This document shows positions 29,197 to 39,033 of a stretch of 64,000 nucleotides of DNA, one piece after another. This stretch comes from Acetobacter tropicalis (GTDB taxonomy: Bacteria > Pseudomonadota > Alphaproteobacteria > Acetobacterales > Acetobacteraceae). Numbering within the stretch: position 1 is the stretch's first letter; every line of letters starts with the position of its first letter. Under the pieces are notes generated by a model. It did no database searches, was not told the origin of the DNA, and saw only the letters and a list, made by a program, of their open reading frames with translations. Location of the stretch: the NCBI RefSeq assembly GCF_001580915.1, contig NZ_LHZQ01000221.1, forward strand, positions 1 to 64,000. Reading direction: 5' to 3'. Made by a program: the position numbers and the translations under genes.

Positions 29197-32100
29197 TTAC
29201 AGGGTGACGTTCACACCAAACTGGAAGGAACGAACAACAGCCCCTTTCTGAGACCAGGAAGAGTTGTAGAGGTAGGAACCGTAAGTCCCGAAATCGTACG
29301 GGGAGCGGAACCCGAGCAGGTTGTAAACCGTGGCATAGAGGCGCCATTTCTGGTTGATGTTGTAGCTCACGTTCAGGTCAACATCCCACCAGTTGCGAAT
29401 ATGGCACTGTGTTGTGGGGGCAGCGGCACTCCCGGCCAGCAGATTGGCGCTATCCGAGCAACTGCGGGTGCCGGGACCGTTGGTGTCTTCAGCAACATTC
29501 TTGTAACCGCTGGTGTAATACACAGTCGGTGTAACGGCCAGGTTCTTCCAGATAAACGTGTTGGACCAGTTTGCACGCCAGCGCGGCGTGCCAGAGGCGG
29601 CAACGGCGTTGTACGGGGCCAGTGTGCCAGCCCAGTGCTGTACCTGCCCATTAGGCATGGTCAAGTTGAAAGAGTGAACATACGTGGCCTGACCAATGCT
29701 GATCAGCCGGATATTGCGCAGGACGCCGGGCAGACGGGTGTTGGCGTTGATTTTGAAGTCCACACCATCTGTCATCAGGCTTTTGGTGTTCACATAGCCA
29801 AGGTTCACCATATAGGGGCGAAGCTGCCCTCCGGGGTTCTGGGTATCAATCTGGTCCGATGTTACGCTTACGCCACTGGGCAGAGCGGCATCACCCCCAG
29901 CAAGCCAGGCGTTGGCGATTGTGGAAGCCCCCAGAGGATTGGCGGCAATGTAGCGGTTCTTCTTGATGTAGTAGTAACCAAAAGTCAGGTTCAACCATTT
30001 GGTCGGGCGGATGAGGGCATCGCCCGTAAAGTTGGTGGAAATTTCAGGCTTTAGGTCCGGGTTGCCTGCGGTGTTCTGCCCTAGATAATACGCCTGAGCA
30101 TAGCTGTTGGGCGTGCCATTGGCGTTCAGATGCTGGTTGATGAAGTTCTGGTTGGTGATGTTGTACGTGGTGTAGGCCACGTTCATACCATTGGTTTCCG
30201 CAAAGCTGGGCACGCGGAACCCGCGGGAGAATGTGCCGCGTAGTGTGAATTCCTGCACCGGCGTTACACTAAGCGATGCTTTGGGAGAATAGCGGCCAAA
30301 ACCTGCGCCTTGCGCGTAATGATCATACCGGCCGGAGATGTCGGCCGTTACCATTTTGTGGAAAGGAAGCCCCAGTTCCCAGTAGCCAGATTCTACCCAG
30401 CGGCTGCCTTGTGCATTGAAGGGGTTGATGTAGCCTGTCCACTGCGCATCCGGGTTGTTGCGGTCATAGGGGTTTGCACTTGGGTCGTTCAGGGCTTCCC
30501 ACCGGATATTGCCGCCAATGGCCAGGTTGGCCATGCCGCCTGGCAGATGGAACAGCCCTTTGGTGACATGCATGTCACCCGAATATTCCTGAGAACGGGC
30601 GTTCATGACATTTTTGGGTGCGATGGAGTTCAGAACTGCTTCACTGTTCTGGGAAGGATCAACAAAATTGTAGGTTCCGTTGATGATGGCATTCTTCAGC
30701 CCGGCAATGGTCGGCACACCAGTAATGGTCTGCTGAAGCAGGGTGTTCATGCCCGTGAAATTGACATCCCAGTTCCAGTCAGACCCCCAGTGAGAGGCGG
30801 CTGAACCGGTGTAGCGCAGGGCGCCACGGAAGTTCTGGCTGAACTGGCTTGTTGCTGGCGTCAGATCACCAAACTTGTAGTAAACCTGTGCATCTTCTCC
30901 CAATGGGTTGTTGGGGTTGGGTTCTCCGTTGGGGAGATACGCGGGCAACGGCGTGCTGTACGTATCGGCATTGCGCGATTGAGAATAGGCACGGGCGTTA
31001 TACGGCGTTCCCGTATATTGGGAGAGGGCCTGTGAGTATGTGAACATCGCGGTGAGCTGCGAGCGCTGTGACACGTTTACAGTCAGATGCGCAGTTGCAC
31101 TGATACGGCGCAGGGATGGGGAAACCTGATAATAATCTTTGGCGAGATCCTGTGAGCACGCCTGGCTGGTGCCAGATGCGCCAGCCACGGAGCCTGTTAC
31201 CACAGAACCATATTTACCGCAGCCTGCTGCCTGATTGAGAAGCTGCCAGGGGCCGGTACCACCTCTCTCGCCATCGCTGGGGCGTATAAGGGCCACGGGT
31301 GTTGCGGCAAAGTTGGAAATGCCGCCAGCACCGTCTGATACGTTGGTAATACCGTTAATGCCGCCTAGCCCGGAAAGATCACTGGTGTTGAAAGGATAGT
31401 TGAGCTGCCGGTTATAAATGGCATCATCCTGCTGGTATTCGGAGTTCACGTAGAAATTGTAGCCATCACTATGCAGATCACCTACGCCGTAGGTGGCATA
31501 CAGTTTCTGGTGCCCGCCATAGCCGCCCTGTGTTAGGCCGCCTTCCGCGTTGCCTTCAAACCCTTTGATCTGTTTACGGGTGACATAGTTGATCACCCCT
31601 GCCACAGCATCCGCACCATAAAGAGCGGAGCCTGCGTCTTCCATGGTGTCCACTGTTTCCATGATGGACGAGGGCATCCAGTTGGTATCAACAAAGTTCC
31701 GCTCTCCATCATCAGAAAGCGGATAGTAGGACAGGCGCATGCCGTCCATCAGCACCAGAGTTGAATCGGTTGAAAGGCCACGCAGGGAGGGGGCGGAGGC
31801 CCCACCAGCAAAGGCGCCGTTGGCCGAAAAGGAGTTTGTGAGCGTGCCTGAACCGTTGGAGGAGAGGGACTGCAAGGCATCTGTTACGTTGGCAAAACCA
31901 CGGCGCTGCATGTCCTGCTGGGAAATGCGCGTGATGGGAATCATGCCTTTCAGGTTGGGGTCCCGGAATAGGGAGCCCACAACGGTTACATTTTCCTGTT
32001 CGGGTTCTGGTGCCTTGATGGACTTTGCTTTGGCAATGGTTGCGCGTGCGTTGCTTTGTGCCGGAGCAGCGGCAGGAGCCGTTGTGGCTGTGGTGGCGGG

Positions 32101-32298
32101 TGTTGTCTTTGCCTTAGTGGCTGCACGGGCTTTTTTGCTCGGCGCGGGCTGGGCCGTTGGCGCGGAAGCGGGTGCGCTGACTGTCTGGGCATGGGCGGCA
32201 GAAAACACAAAGCTGCTCATGGCTGAAACAGTCAGCAGGAATAGCTTTTTACTGTAGAGACCGCGGGGTATCTCCAGGTTCAGAGGGTGTGCGCCCAT
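29197..32298 (-). CDS. TonB-dependent outer-membrane receptor
   Basis: A 1033-residue gated outer-membrane channel. The signal peptide ends near AAHAQ (residue 38). An Ala/Pro/Lys-rich linker of about 60 residues follows, then the plug domain (NVTVVGSLF, MIPITRISQQDM, LVLMDGMRLSYYPL, DAVAGVINYVTRKQIKGFEG) and a 22-stranded barrel ending in the aromatic-rich QFGVNVTL. It lacks the N-terminal signalling domain of FecA-type receptors. The plug type with DGMRL and VINYVT motifs is common in large receptors for carbohydrates, peptides or other ligands, so the substrate is unknown. No sigma/anti-sigma pair or transporter is adjacent. Confidence 0.9.
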   Translation of the reverse strand: MGAHPLNLEIPRGLYSKKLFLLTVSAMSSFVFSAAHAQTVSAPASAPTAQPAPSKKARAATKAKTTPATTATTAPAAAPAQSNARATIAKAKSIKAPEPEQENVTVVGSLFRDPNLKGMIPITRISQQDMQRRGFANVTDALQSLSSNGSGTLTNSFSANGAFAGGASAPSLRGLSTDSTLVLMDGMRLSYYPLSDDGERNFVDTNWMPSSIMETVDTMEDAGSALYGADAVAGVINYVTRKQIKGFEGNAEGGLTQGGYGGHQKLYATYGVGDLHSDGYNFYVNSEYQQDDAIYNRQLNYPFNTSDLSGLGGINGITNVSDGAGGISNFAATPVALIRPSDGERGGTGPWQLLNQAAGCGKYGSVVTGSVAGASGTSQACSQDLAKDYYQVSPSLRRISATAHLTVNVSQRSQLTAMFTYSQALSQYTGTPYNARAYSQSRNADTYSTPLPAYLPNGEPNPNNPLGEDAQVYYKFGDLTPATSQFSQNFRGALRYTGSAASHWGSDWNWDVNFTGMNTLLQQTITGVPTIAGLKNAIINGTYNFVDPSQNSEAVLNSIAPKNVMNARSQEYSGDMHVTKGLFHLPGGMANLAIGGNIRWEALNDPSANPYDRNNPDAQWTGYINPFNAQGSRWVESGYWELGLPFHKMVTADISGRYDHYAQGAGFGRYSPKASLSVTPVQEFTLRGTFSRGFRVPSFAETNGMNVAYTTYNITNQNFINQHLNANGTPNSYAQAYYLGQNTAGNPDLKPEISTNFTGDALIRPTKWLNLTFGYYYIKKNRYIAANPLGASTIANAWLAGGDAALPSGVSVTSDQIDTQNPGGQLRPYMVNLGYVNTKSLMTDGVDFKINANTRLPGVLRNIRLISIGQATYVHSFNLTMPNGQVQHWAGTLAPYNAVAASGTPRWRANWSNTFIWKNLAVTPTVYYTSGYKNVAEDTNGPGTRSCSDSANLLAGSAAAPTTQCHIRNWWDVDLNVSYNINQKWRLYATVYNLLGFRSPYDFGTYGSYLYNSSWSQKGAVVRSFQFGVNVTL

Positions 32299-32770
32299 AT
32301 ATTCTGCTCTCCGGAGCTCGTAATTAGCTTAATACGCTGTTGAGTTGTTTTTTTTTGCACATTGAGAACGAGCCATATAATATTATGGAGAAAGAATACT
32401 GTATTTTTTCTATGGGTTGTTCAAAATGAACGTCCAGAATCAAGAAAAGAACAAACAGATCCTCAGGCAATATTTGCCTGCTCCAAAAATACTTTCGGTG
32501 TTCATGTGCAACGTTCTGAAATCTAGGGAGCGTTCTGTCATTCCGTCAACACGCATTAGATATGCAGATATATAAAGTGACCCCTGTGTTGCAAAGATGA
32601 AACATAAAGGCCGTAGTCTTGCCTGTTTTTGCTCTTTACCCGCGCTCGGAGGCTGACCTTTTGGACAGTTTTTAAAAAGGAGAAGCGAGAAGGGAAGCCA
32701 CATAAAAACAGATTCTCAGAGCCAAGCCCCCAGAGAATCCGGACGATGATGCAAAGCGGAATGGGGCGCG
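32299..32770. other. AT-rich intergenic region upstream of the TonB receptor
   Basis: No credible gene. It contains two perfect palindromes, GTTCA-aaa-TGAAC (32419-32431) and CAGGCAA-tat-TTGCCTG (32464-32480), and a run of nine T (32348-32356, nine A in the receptor leader). Together they look like control sites of the receptor gene. The terminator of the protease gene lies at its far end. Confidence 0.55.
32705..32739 (-). terminator. Terminator of the HtrA-type protease gene
   Basis: Arms GATTCTC (32711-32717) and GAGAATC (32733-32739), followed on the minus strand by TGTTTTTATG. It lies about 30 bases beyond the stop. Confidence 0.65.
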
Positions 32771-33874
32771 TCAGTCTTCCGAGCGGGGGCGGCGGCCGAT
32801 ATGAACGGTCAAGACCAGAGGCTGGTTCTTCCGCTGCACGGTGACTTGTAAATCCGTGTTGGGGCGGGCGGCGGCAATGGCGCGGATCATGCTGCGGGCC
32901 GTGTCCATGTGTTCGCCTGCCATGGCCGTAATGATATCGCCTTTTTTCAGACCGCCGCGCGCAGCAGGGCCGTTACGGTCCACTTCCGCCACAAGGGCGC
33001 CATTGTGGGTGATGATGTCTTCCAGAGTGGCGCCCAGCCAGCCCCGGTCAAGATGCCCATCATGCCATAGGGAATTGACAATGGGGATGACAATCTCGGA
33101 CGGGATGGAAAACCCAAGCCCCACAGAACCACCGGTGGGGGAGACAATGGCGGTGTTCAGCGCAATCACCTGTCCTGCCAGATTGAAGGTGGGGCCGCCG
33201 GAGTTACCGGGGTTGATGGGGGCATCAAGCTGAAGGAAATCATCAAACGGGCCGGTGCCAATATCCCGCCCGCGAGCAGAGACAATGCCTACCGTAACGG
33301 AGGACCCCAGCCCGAAGGGGTTTCCCGCTGCCACAATCCAGTCTCCAACCTGCACAAGGCGGCTGTCCCCCCATTGCACGTAAGGCAGAGGGGTGTTGCT
33401 CTGAATTTTGATAACGGCAATGTCTGTCAGAGGGTCAATGCCGAGAAGCTGGGCGGTGTATTCCTTACCGTCTACCAATGCGACGGTGATTTTGTCAGCA
33501 TCCTCCACCACATGCCCGTTAGTGACAATCACGCCGGATGGATCAAGAATAAAGCCCGAGCCCGCGCCCAGAACTTCATCGCCATGTTTGCGCATCCGTT
33601 CCCGGAAGCGGCGTTCCAGTGGGGTGCCTTTTACGGCGGAAGGTAGTTTTTTTCGTTTGTCAGAATCGGAATCCCGCGTCACGGCAATGTTGACAACGGC
33701 GGGCACCACCTTGCGCACCAATGGCGCGAAGGATGTAGGGCCGGGTGGGGCGACCAACGGGACCGCAGGGGCAAAGGTAGGCAGCGGTTGCGCTTGAGCA
33801 GCGCCTGCTGTGCTCTGGGTTGCGGACAGGCAGGCGGCAGCAACAACAGGCAGGCTGCGCAGGAGTGTCTTCAT
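32771..33874 (-). CDS. HtrA/DegP-type periplasmic serine protease with one PDZ domain
   Basis: A 367-residue S1C protease. The signal peptide ends around AAQAQ (residue 29). The trypsin-like domain has the triad His121 (TNGHVV), Asp151 (LTDIAV) and Ser225 (GNSGGP). One PDZ domain occupies about 275-360, so it resembles DegS more than the two-PDZ DegP/DegQ, but it has a cleavable signal rather than a clear anchor. Its role would be envelope protein quality control. A basic, charged insertion (RDSDSDKRKKL) near residue 67 replaces the usual Q-linker. It is followed by a terminator; hrpB lies 130 bases upstream on the same strand. Confidence 0.92.
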   Translation of the reverse strand: MKTLLRSLPVVAAACLSATQSTAGAAQAQPLPTFAPAVPLVAPPGPTSFAPLVRKVVPAVVNIAVTRDSDSDKRKKLPSAVKGTPLERRFRERMRKHGDEVLGAGSGFILDPSGVIVTNGHVVEDADKITVALVDGKEYTAQLLGIDPLTDIAVIKIQSNTPLPYVQWGDSRLVQVGDWIVAAGNPFGLGSSVTVGIVSARGRDIGTGPFDDFLQLDAPINPGNSGGPTFNLAGQVIALNTAIVSPTGGSVGLGFSIPSEIVIPIVNSLWHDGHLDRGWLGATLEDIITHNGALVAEVDRNGPAARGGLKKGDIITAMAGEHMDTARSMIRAIAAARPNTDLQVTVQRKNQPLVLTVHIGRRPRSED

Positions 33875-34004
33875 CGGGCCGTGGTCAGGTTTCCAATCAT
33901 GGTCACTTCTGCCCTTGTTTCCTGCTCTGGCGCAATGGTGATGTGCCCTTGTTGTAACATTACAGGGCGGAATGTCATGAAAACATCACGCTTTACCCAA
34001 CGCC

Positions 34005-36572
34005 TTAACGGCGGGAGGTCCGTGGTTTTGCGGGGGCGAGGGCTGGGTTTTCAGGCCATTCGTGCCGGGGATAACGGCCGCGCATGTCACGCCGCATATC
34101 CGCCCAGCCCCCTTGCCAGAAACCTGCAAGATCCGCCGTAATGGCCTGCGGTCTGCCTGCGGGGGAGAGGAGAGCCAGCCGGAGAGGCACCCGCCCACCG
34201 GCAAGCTGGGGCGTTTTATCCGTGCCGTAAAACACCTGTGCCCGTGCTTCTGCAACCGGCACAGGCTGCGTGTAATCCACTTTGGCGGTGCCACCGGGGA
34301 AAGGCAGGCTGGCGGGCAGATGCGTATCCAGCCAATTTGTGCGGGCATAGCCCAGATGGTTGCGGAGCAGTGTGGTGAGATCCAGCTCCTTGAGGTCCGT
34401 GAGGGAAGAGAGCCCCTCTAGCCACGGGGCCAGCCAGTCTTCCATGCTGTCGGCCAGTGCCGGGGTTGAGAAAACCGGCCAACCGTCTTCCACGCCATGG
34501 GTACCGCCGGGCAGCGTGCGGGCCAGTTCTACACGGGCCTGAAGCTGGCGCGCGGCATCGCTCCATTCCAATGCGGTATCGGGGGTTGCTTTGGCTTGGG
34601 CCAGAAGCAGGGCGGAGGCATCTCCACTCTGCACTTTTTCTGTACGGTCCCGCAGGACAAGGCAGCCAATACGGGTGCGGCGGCGGGCCAGAATATTGCC
34701 TGATACGGAATCAAGCGAGGTTTCAACCTGCTCCTTTGTGCGATCCAGCAGCGCCGGAGGCAGGGCGTTGAGATCAAGCGGAGCGGCCAGCCGGATTTCG
34801 GCAGAGGTGCGGAGGTGCAGGCCAGCCACGGCCAGCAGTTTTTTTTCCGCCAATGGGTCATCACGGCGCAGGCGGGCGTTGGTGCCGCTGGAAAGGCGGA
34901 AATTTCCAGCTTCCCCGCGAGAGAGCGCAATACGGTCCGGAAAACCCGCAGCCAGCAGGGCGGCAGGGTCTCCCTGTGCGGGATGCCGGGCCTTCAACCC
35001 TAGCCGAAGGCGGAAGCGGGATGCGGCCTGCCGAATACGGGCCAAGGCTCCTCGGTCTGCATCGGGATGATCTCCCCCCGCTATCAGGTCCAGCCGCAGA
35101 GAAATATCCGCCGGCGGGATGGGAGGAGGTCCAGATCGGCCAGCAGCACGCGGGCGCAGCGGGTCCCGTTCTTCAAGCAGGGCGGCAAGGTCTGCCGCCA
35201 GTGCGGCTTCTTCTTCCGTATTGGCCGCCAGCATCATGGCGGCCAGACGTGGGTGGGTGCCCAACGCCGCCATGTTGTGCCCAAGTGGGGTGATTTTACC
35301 GGCGTCATCCAATGCACCAAGCATAGTGAGCAGTTCGCGCGCGGTCGCTACGGCGCTGCCCGGAGGCTGATCGGGCAGAGGGAGCGGGGCGTCATTTTCC
35401 CCCACGCTATCCGCCCATAATGCTGTTGCCAGCACAAAATCGGCCAGATCGGCTTCCAGAATTTCCGGTCGGTCATGTTGAGGCAGGCCGCGTTCCGTGG
35501 CGGAGGTCCATAAACAGATGGCGGTACCGGGCGCTTCTCGCCCTGCACGCCCCGCACGCTGGCGGGCGGCAGCCTTGGAAATACGCACCGTTTCAAGGCG
35601 GGAGAGACCTGCACCGGCATCAAAACGGGGTGCACGCCGAAAGCCACCATCAATCACCACGCGCACACCCGGAACAGTCAGGGATGTCTCGGCAATGGAC
35701 GTTGCCAGAATAACCCGTCGCTCGCCTGCGGCACCGGGGCGCAGCACACGGGCCTGCTCCGCCGGGGGGAGTTCTCCGTGCAGGGGTAAAACGGTGGCGG
35801 CGCAACCATCCAGAAGCTGCATGGTGCGCCGGATTTCGCCCGTGCCGGGCAGAAAGACCAGAATATCCCCTTCAGTCTCAGCCAGCGCCTGCCGCACGGC
35901 GGTGGCGGTTACGTTTGTCAGATCGCGTATATGAGGGATGTCCCGTTTGGCATGCTGCACGGTGAGCGGAAACATGCGTCCCTCACTGGTGAGCACGGGG
36001 GCGTTCATCAGGCTGGCCAGACGCTCGGTTTCCGCTGTGGCGGACATGGCCACCAGCCGCAGGTCAGGCCGTAACGTGCGTTGCAGGTCCAGACAAAAGG
36101 CAAGAGCAAGGTCTGCCTCCAAAGAGCGTTCATGCACTTCATCTACTATCACGCAGGCCACGTTTTCCAGCATGGGGTCCCCCAGCAGACGACGCAGGAA
36201 CAGACCTTCCGTGAGCACTTCAATGCGGGTGGCAGCAGAAATGGCGGCATCCAGGCGGGTGCGGTAGCCCACAAAGCCACCAACCTCTTCTCCCATCAGT
36301 GCGGCAATGCGCTGGGCGGCGGCGCGGGCTGCCAGCCTGCGGGGTTCCAGCATGATGATGCGATCGGCCTCTCGCCGCCACGGCGCATTGGCCAGAACCG
36401 GCGGAACAGTCGTGGTTTTACCCGCACCGGGCGGGGCGACCAGAATGGCGGAGGGTGGATGCCCCGCAGACGGTTCCCGTGCAAGAGCCGCAAAAAGGCC
36501 GGGCAGGGCGTCCTTTACCGGAAGACCATCAGCCAGAGAGAACAGATCCTGAGTGTGAAGCGGTGTGGGCAT
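34005..36572 (-). CDS. hrpB: ATP-dependent helicase HrpB
   Basis: DEAH-type RNA helicase homologue of 855 residues. Walker A is APPGAGKTTTVPP near residue 50, Walker B DEVHERSLEADLAL near 146, SAT motif MSATAET, and motif VI QRAGRAGREAPG. The HrpB-specific C-terminal domain ends in YPRHEWPENPALAPAKPRTSRR-like residues, as in E. coli HrpB. The ATG at 36572 starts MPTPLHTQDLF; the open frame reaches 47 codons further but into the region with the Fur-like site, so the inner start is chosen. It is divergent from the siderophore receptor. The cellular role of HrpB is unclear. Confidence 0.94.
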   Translation of the reverse strand: MPTPLHTQDLFSLADGLPVKDALPGLFAALAREPSAGHPPSAILVAPPGAGKTTTVPPVLANAPWRREADRIIMLEPRRLAARAAAQRIAALMGEEVGGFVGYRTRLDAAISAATRIEVLTEGLFLRRLLGDPMLENVACVIVDEVHERSLEADLALAFCLDLQRTLRPDLRLVAMSATAETERLASLMNAPVLTSEGRMFPLTVQHAKRDIPHIRDLTNVTATAVRQALAETEGDILVFLPGTGEIRRTMQLLDGCAATVLPLHGELPPAEQARVLRPGAAGERRVILATSIAETSLTVPGVRVVIDGGFRRAPRFDAGAGLSRLETVRISKAAARQRAGRAGREAPGTAICLWTSATERGLPQHDRPEILEADLADFVLATALWADSVGENDAPLPLPDQPPGSAVATARELLTMLGALDDAGKITPLGHNMAALGTHPRLAAMMLAANTEEEAALAADLAALLEERDPLRPRAAGRSGPPPIPPADISLRLDLIAGGDHPDADRGALARIRQAASRFRLRLGLKARHPAQGDPAALLAAGFPDRIALSRGEAGNFRLSSGTNARLRRDDPLAEKKLLAVAGLHLRTSAEIRLAAPLDLNALPPALLDRTKEQVETSLDSVSGNILARRRTRIGCLVLRDRTEKVQSGDASALLLAQAKATPDTALEWSDAARQLQARVELARTLPGGTHGVEDGWPVFSTPALADSMEDWLAPWLEGLSSLTDLKELDLTTLLRNHLGYARTNWLDTHLPASLPFPGGTAKVDYTQPVPVAEARAQVFYGTDKTPQLAGGRVPLRLALLSPAGRPQAITADLAGFWQGGWADMRRDMRGRYPRHEWPENPALAPAKPRTSRR

Positions 36573-36679
36573 AGCCGCTTTATGGCTCTGCGCGCCGCGC
36601 ACGGCAATGTTTGCGCGCCAGGAAGAGGTAGGGCTGCCAGGAGAAAAACCCTGCAAACGCGGACCGAACTGTTGTGGTT

Positions 36680-36697
36680 TATCACACAACTGTGATA
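36680..36697. promoter_or_regulatory. Perfect palindrome in the hrpB/receptor divergent promoter region
   Basis: TATCACA (36680-36686), four bases, TGTGATA (36691-36697). It directly abuts the Fur-like site. The arm order is inverted compared with a CRP site (TGTGA-N6-TCACA), so a different regulator, or a hairpin, must be considered. Confidence 0.5.
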
Positions 36698-36698
36698 T

Positions 36699-36717
36699 GC
36701 GACTGATTCTCATTTAC
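36699..36717 (+). promoter_or_regulatory. Fur-box-like operator of the siderophore receptor
   Basis: The core TGATTCTCA (36704-36712) matches the alphaproteobacterial Fur-box core, and the 19-base site agrees with the classical E. coli Fur consensus at 12 positions by my count. Its place, about 20 bases before the likely GTG start of a siderophore-type receptor, supports iron repression. Confidence 0.6.
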
Positions 36718-36738
36718 GAAATAGAAAGTAAGGGTGTG

Positions 36739-39009
36739 GTGGCGGTTCAACAGGCGGCGGGGCGCGTGGCAAAGCAGGGCAACAGGAAGCTGACAGCACG
36801 AAGTGCGTGCCAGTATGGCGTTTTTCTATGGAGTATGATGGCTGGACTGCCGGTTATGGTGGCGCAGGCAGCCGATACGGATGATGCCGCCAAAAAGAAA
36901 AGCCAGCAGCACCAGACCACTGACAATGATATGCCCAGCAGTGTGGAAAGCCTTGTGGTGCAGGGCGAGCGGAACAGAAACGCCACAACGGATGGTACGG
37001 GTAACTACGTGGTGAAAGCTGTTTCCATGAGCAAGATGCTGATGCGGCTGGATGAAATTCCACAGTCAGTATCTGTTCTGAGCCGCCAGCAGATGCGTGA
37101 TCAAAACCTCAATACCGTGGATGATGCGCTCAAGCAGGTGCCGGGCGTGAATGTCAACCTGTATGGCGATGGCACAGCCGGCATGACCGCCCGCGGGTAC
37201 GCGCTAACCCCTCAGTTTGATGGTGTGCCCTCTACCGGGGGGCTGCAAATGGCGCAGCAGTTTGATGTGGCTATTTATGATCGGCTTGAAGTACTGCGTG
37301 GCCCTAACGGGATGTTTCAGGGATCGGCTCCTCCGGGCGGAAGTGTGAACTTTGTGCGCAAGCGGCCGCTGGATCATTTCAAGGCGCAGGGGTCTTTCAG
37401 TGGTGGGTCATGGAACAATTTCCATGCGGATGCAGATGTTACAGGCCCGCTTACGGCTTCAAAACGTGTGACAGGCCGATTTGTTCTGGCGGGCACGGAT
37501 CGCGATTATTTCTATCAGAAAGCGCATGATCGCCGCTGGACGGCGTACGCAGATATTGATGTTCATGTCACAGATCATACCACCGTGTCTCTGGTGGCCA
37601 TGGGGCAGAAAAACGATACCACGCGCTTTATGGGGCTACCGCGCGCGACTGATGGCAGTGATCTGCATTTGAACCGGAACAGTTTTGTGGGTGCGAACTG
37701 GGGATATACCACCTCCCCCATGTATGAACTGGGCGGCGAACTGGAGCATCGCTTTGGCGGTGGATGGCGCGTGCGGCTGAGTGGCCGCCACCGTGTGACA
37801 GATAACAGCCAGCATTATAGCTATCTCAATAGTCCGGTTACAGCACAGAAACGCGGTAATTTTGTTGTCTCCACAGCTTCTATCCATGATCAGTATGATG
37901 GTGCAGACCTCTATTTTACCGGCCCTGTGCGCGTGTTGCGTCATAAGATCGATCTGTTGATTGGAGGGAATTATGATTCTGATGTGATGGTGGATGGCGG
38001 AGCATCGCAGTCATGGCGGACGGATACTTCCCTGACCGGACTGGATATTTTCTCTCCTGCCATTTCAAGCACTATTGAACCCGCTCTCACCACCATGTAT
38101 CGGGAGCCCACCAGACAGGGAGGGGTATATGGGTCAGCCCGTGTTCATCTGTTGCCTTCTCTTGAACTGATGCTGGGCGGGCGGTTAAGTTTCTATGAGT
38201 ATAAATACAAAAATATTTCGAGAAACACGCCTTATGTCATCAGCCAGAAAAACAACGCGGTGCCAACACCGTATCTGGGGCTGGTGTGGCATGTTGTGCC
38301 TAACCTGACAGCATATGCCAGTTTTACGGATACGTTTTCTCCGCAGTCAGCCTACAGCCTTTCCGGACGCCTGAAGCCTGTTCAGGGGCAGCAGATTGAA
38401 GGGGGCCTGAAAGGGAATTTCTTTCATCGCAAACTGAATGTCACTCTTTCCGGATACAGGGTGATTGAGCGGAATAAAGCGATGGCGGAAGGGGACATGG
38501 AGCCCATTTGTGGCCGCTCGGGCACCAGCACCTGTTACCGGGCCGCAGGCAAGGTGCGCAGTCAGGGGGCAGAAGTGGAAATGATAGGCCGCCTGCTGCC
38601 GGGGTGGGATATCAATGCCAGTTACACCTACAATGATAACGTTATTCTGAAAGACAGCACGGCCTCTCTGGTCGGGCAGGCTTATACACCCAACTCACCC
38701 AAGCATCTGTTCAAACTCTGGACCCATTATCGTTTTGCCCCGCCGGAGGTGACGCGCAATGTGTGGAGCGTTGGTGGCGGCCTGACGGCGCAAAGTGGCA
38801 CTTTTGGAACGTCCCGCACGGTGACACAGGGGAGCTACGTTGTTGCCAATGCGCAGATTGGCTATCAGCTTCGGCCTGAACTGAACATTACTGTCAACGT
38901 CAACAACCTTTCCAATACACGTTACTTTCAGCGCCTCGGAAATATCTATTACTACAACTACTATGGCGAGCCGCGAAACTTTATGGCCACGGTACAGAGT
39001 GTTTTCTAA
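36739..39009 (+). CDS. TonB-dependent siderophore receptor
   Basis: Outer-membrane ferric-siderophore receptor of about 756 residues. The plug contains IPQSVSVLSRQQMRDQN and DDALKQVPGVNV, the hallmark of siderophore-type receptors, followed by DRLEVLRGPNGMFQGSAPPGG and a barrel ending GEPRNFMATVQSVF with terminal Phe. The frame is open back to 36565, but an ATG at 36697 lies beside the Fur-like site. I prefer a GTG at 36739 (or 36736), which gives a signal peptide ending near VAQA. AAGG is close upstream. No siderophore synthesis or ABC transporter genes are near; it probably takes up xenosiderophores. Confidence 0.92.
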   Translation: MAVQQAAGRVAKQGNRKLTARSACQYGVFLWSMMAGLPVMVAQAADTDDAAKKKSQQHQTTDNDMPSSVESLVVQGERNRNATTDGTGNYVVKAVSMSKMLMRLDEIPQSVSVLSRQQMRDQNLNTVDDALKQVPGVNVNLYGDGTAGMTARGYALTPQFDGVPSTGGLQMAQQFDVAIYDRLEVLRGPNGMFQGSAPPGGSVNFVRKRPLDHFKAQGSFSGGSWNNFHADADVTGPLTASKRVTGRFVLAGTDRDYFYQKAHDRRWTAYADIDVHVTDHTTVSLVAMGQKNDTTRFMGLPRATDGSDLHLNRNSFVGANWGYTTSPMYELGGELEHRFGGGWRVRLSGRHRVTDNSQHYSYLNSPVTAQKRGNFVVSTASIHDQYDGADLYFTGPVRVLRHKIDLLIGGNYDSDVMVDGGASQSWRTDTSLTGLDIFSPAISSTIEPALTTMYREPTRQGGVYGSARVHLLPSLELMLGGRLSFYEYKYKNISRNTPYVISQKNNAVPTPYLGLVWHVVPNLTAYASFTDTFSPQSAYSLSGRLKPVQGQQIEGGLKGNFFHRKLNVTLSGYRVIERNKAMAEGDMEPICGRSGTSTCYRAAGKVRSQGAEVEMIGRLLPGWDINASYTYNDNVILKDSTASLVGQAYTPNSPKHLFKLWTHYRFAPPEVTRNVWSVGGGLTAQSGTFGTSRTVTQGSYVVANAQIGYQLRPELNITVNVNNLSNTRYFQRLGNIYYYNYYGEPRNFMATVQSVF

Positions 39010-39033
39010 AACCTGTTTGCAGGGAAAGAAAAA

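Noticed and set aside
36680-36697. CRP/FNR binding site
   Set aside because: The half-sites are inverted compared with TGTGA-N6-TCACA, so the standard motif is not present.
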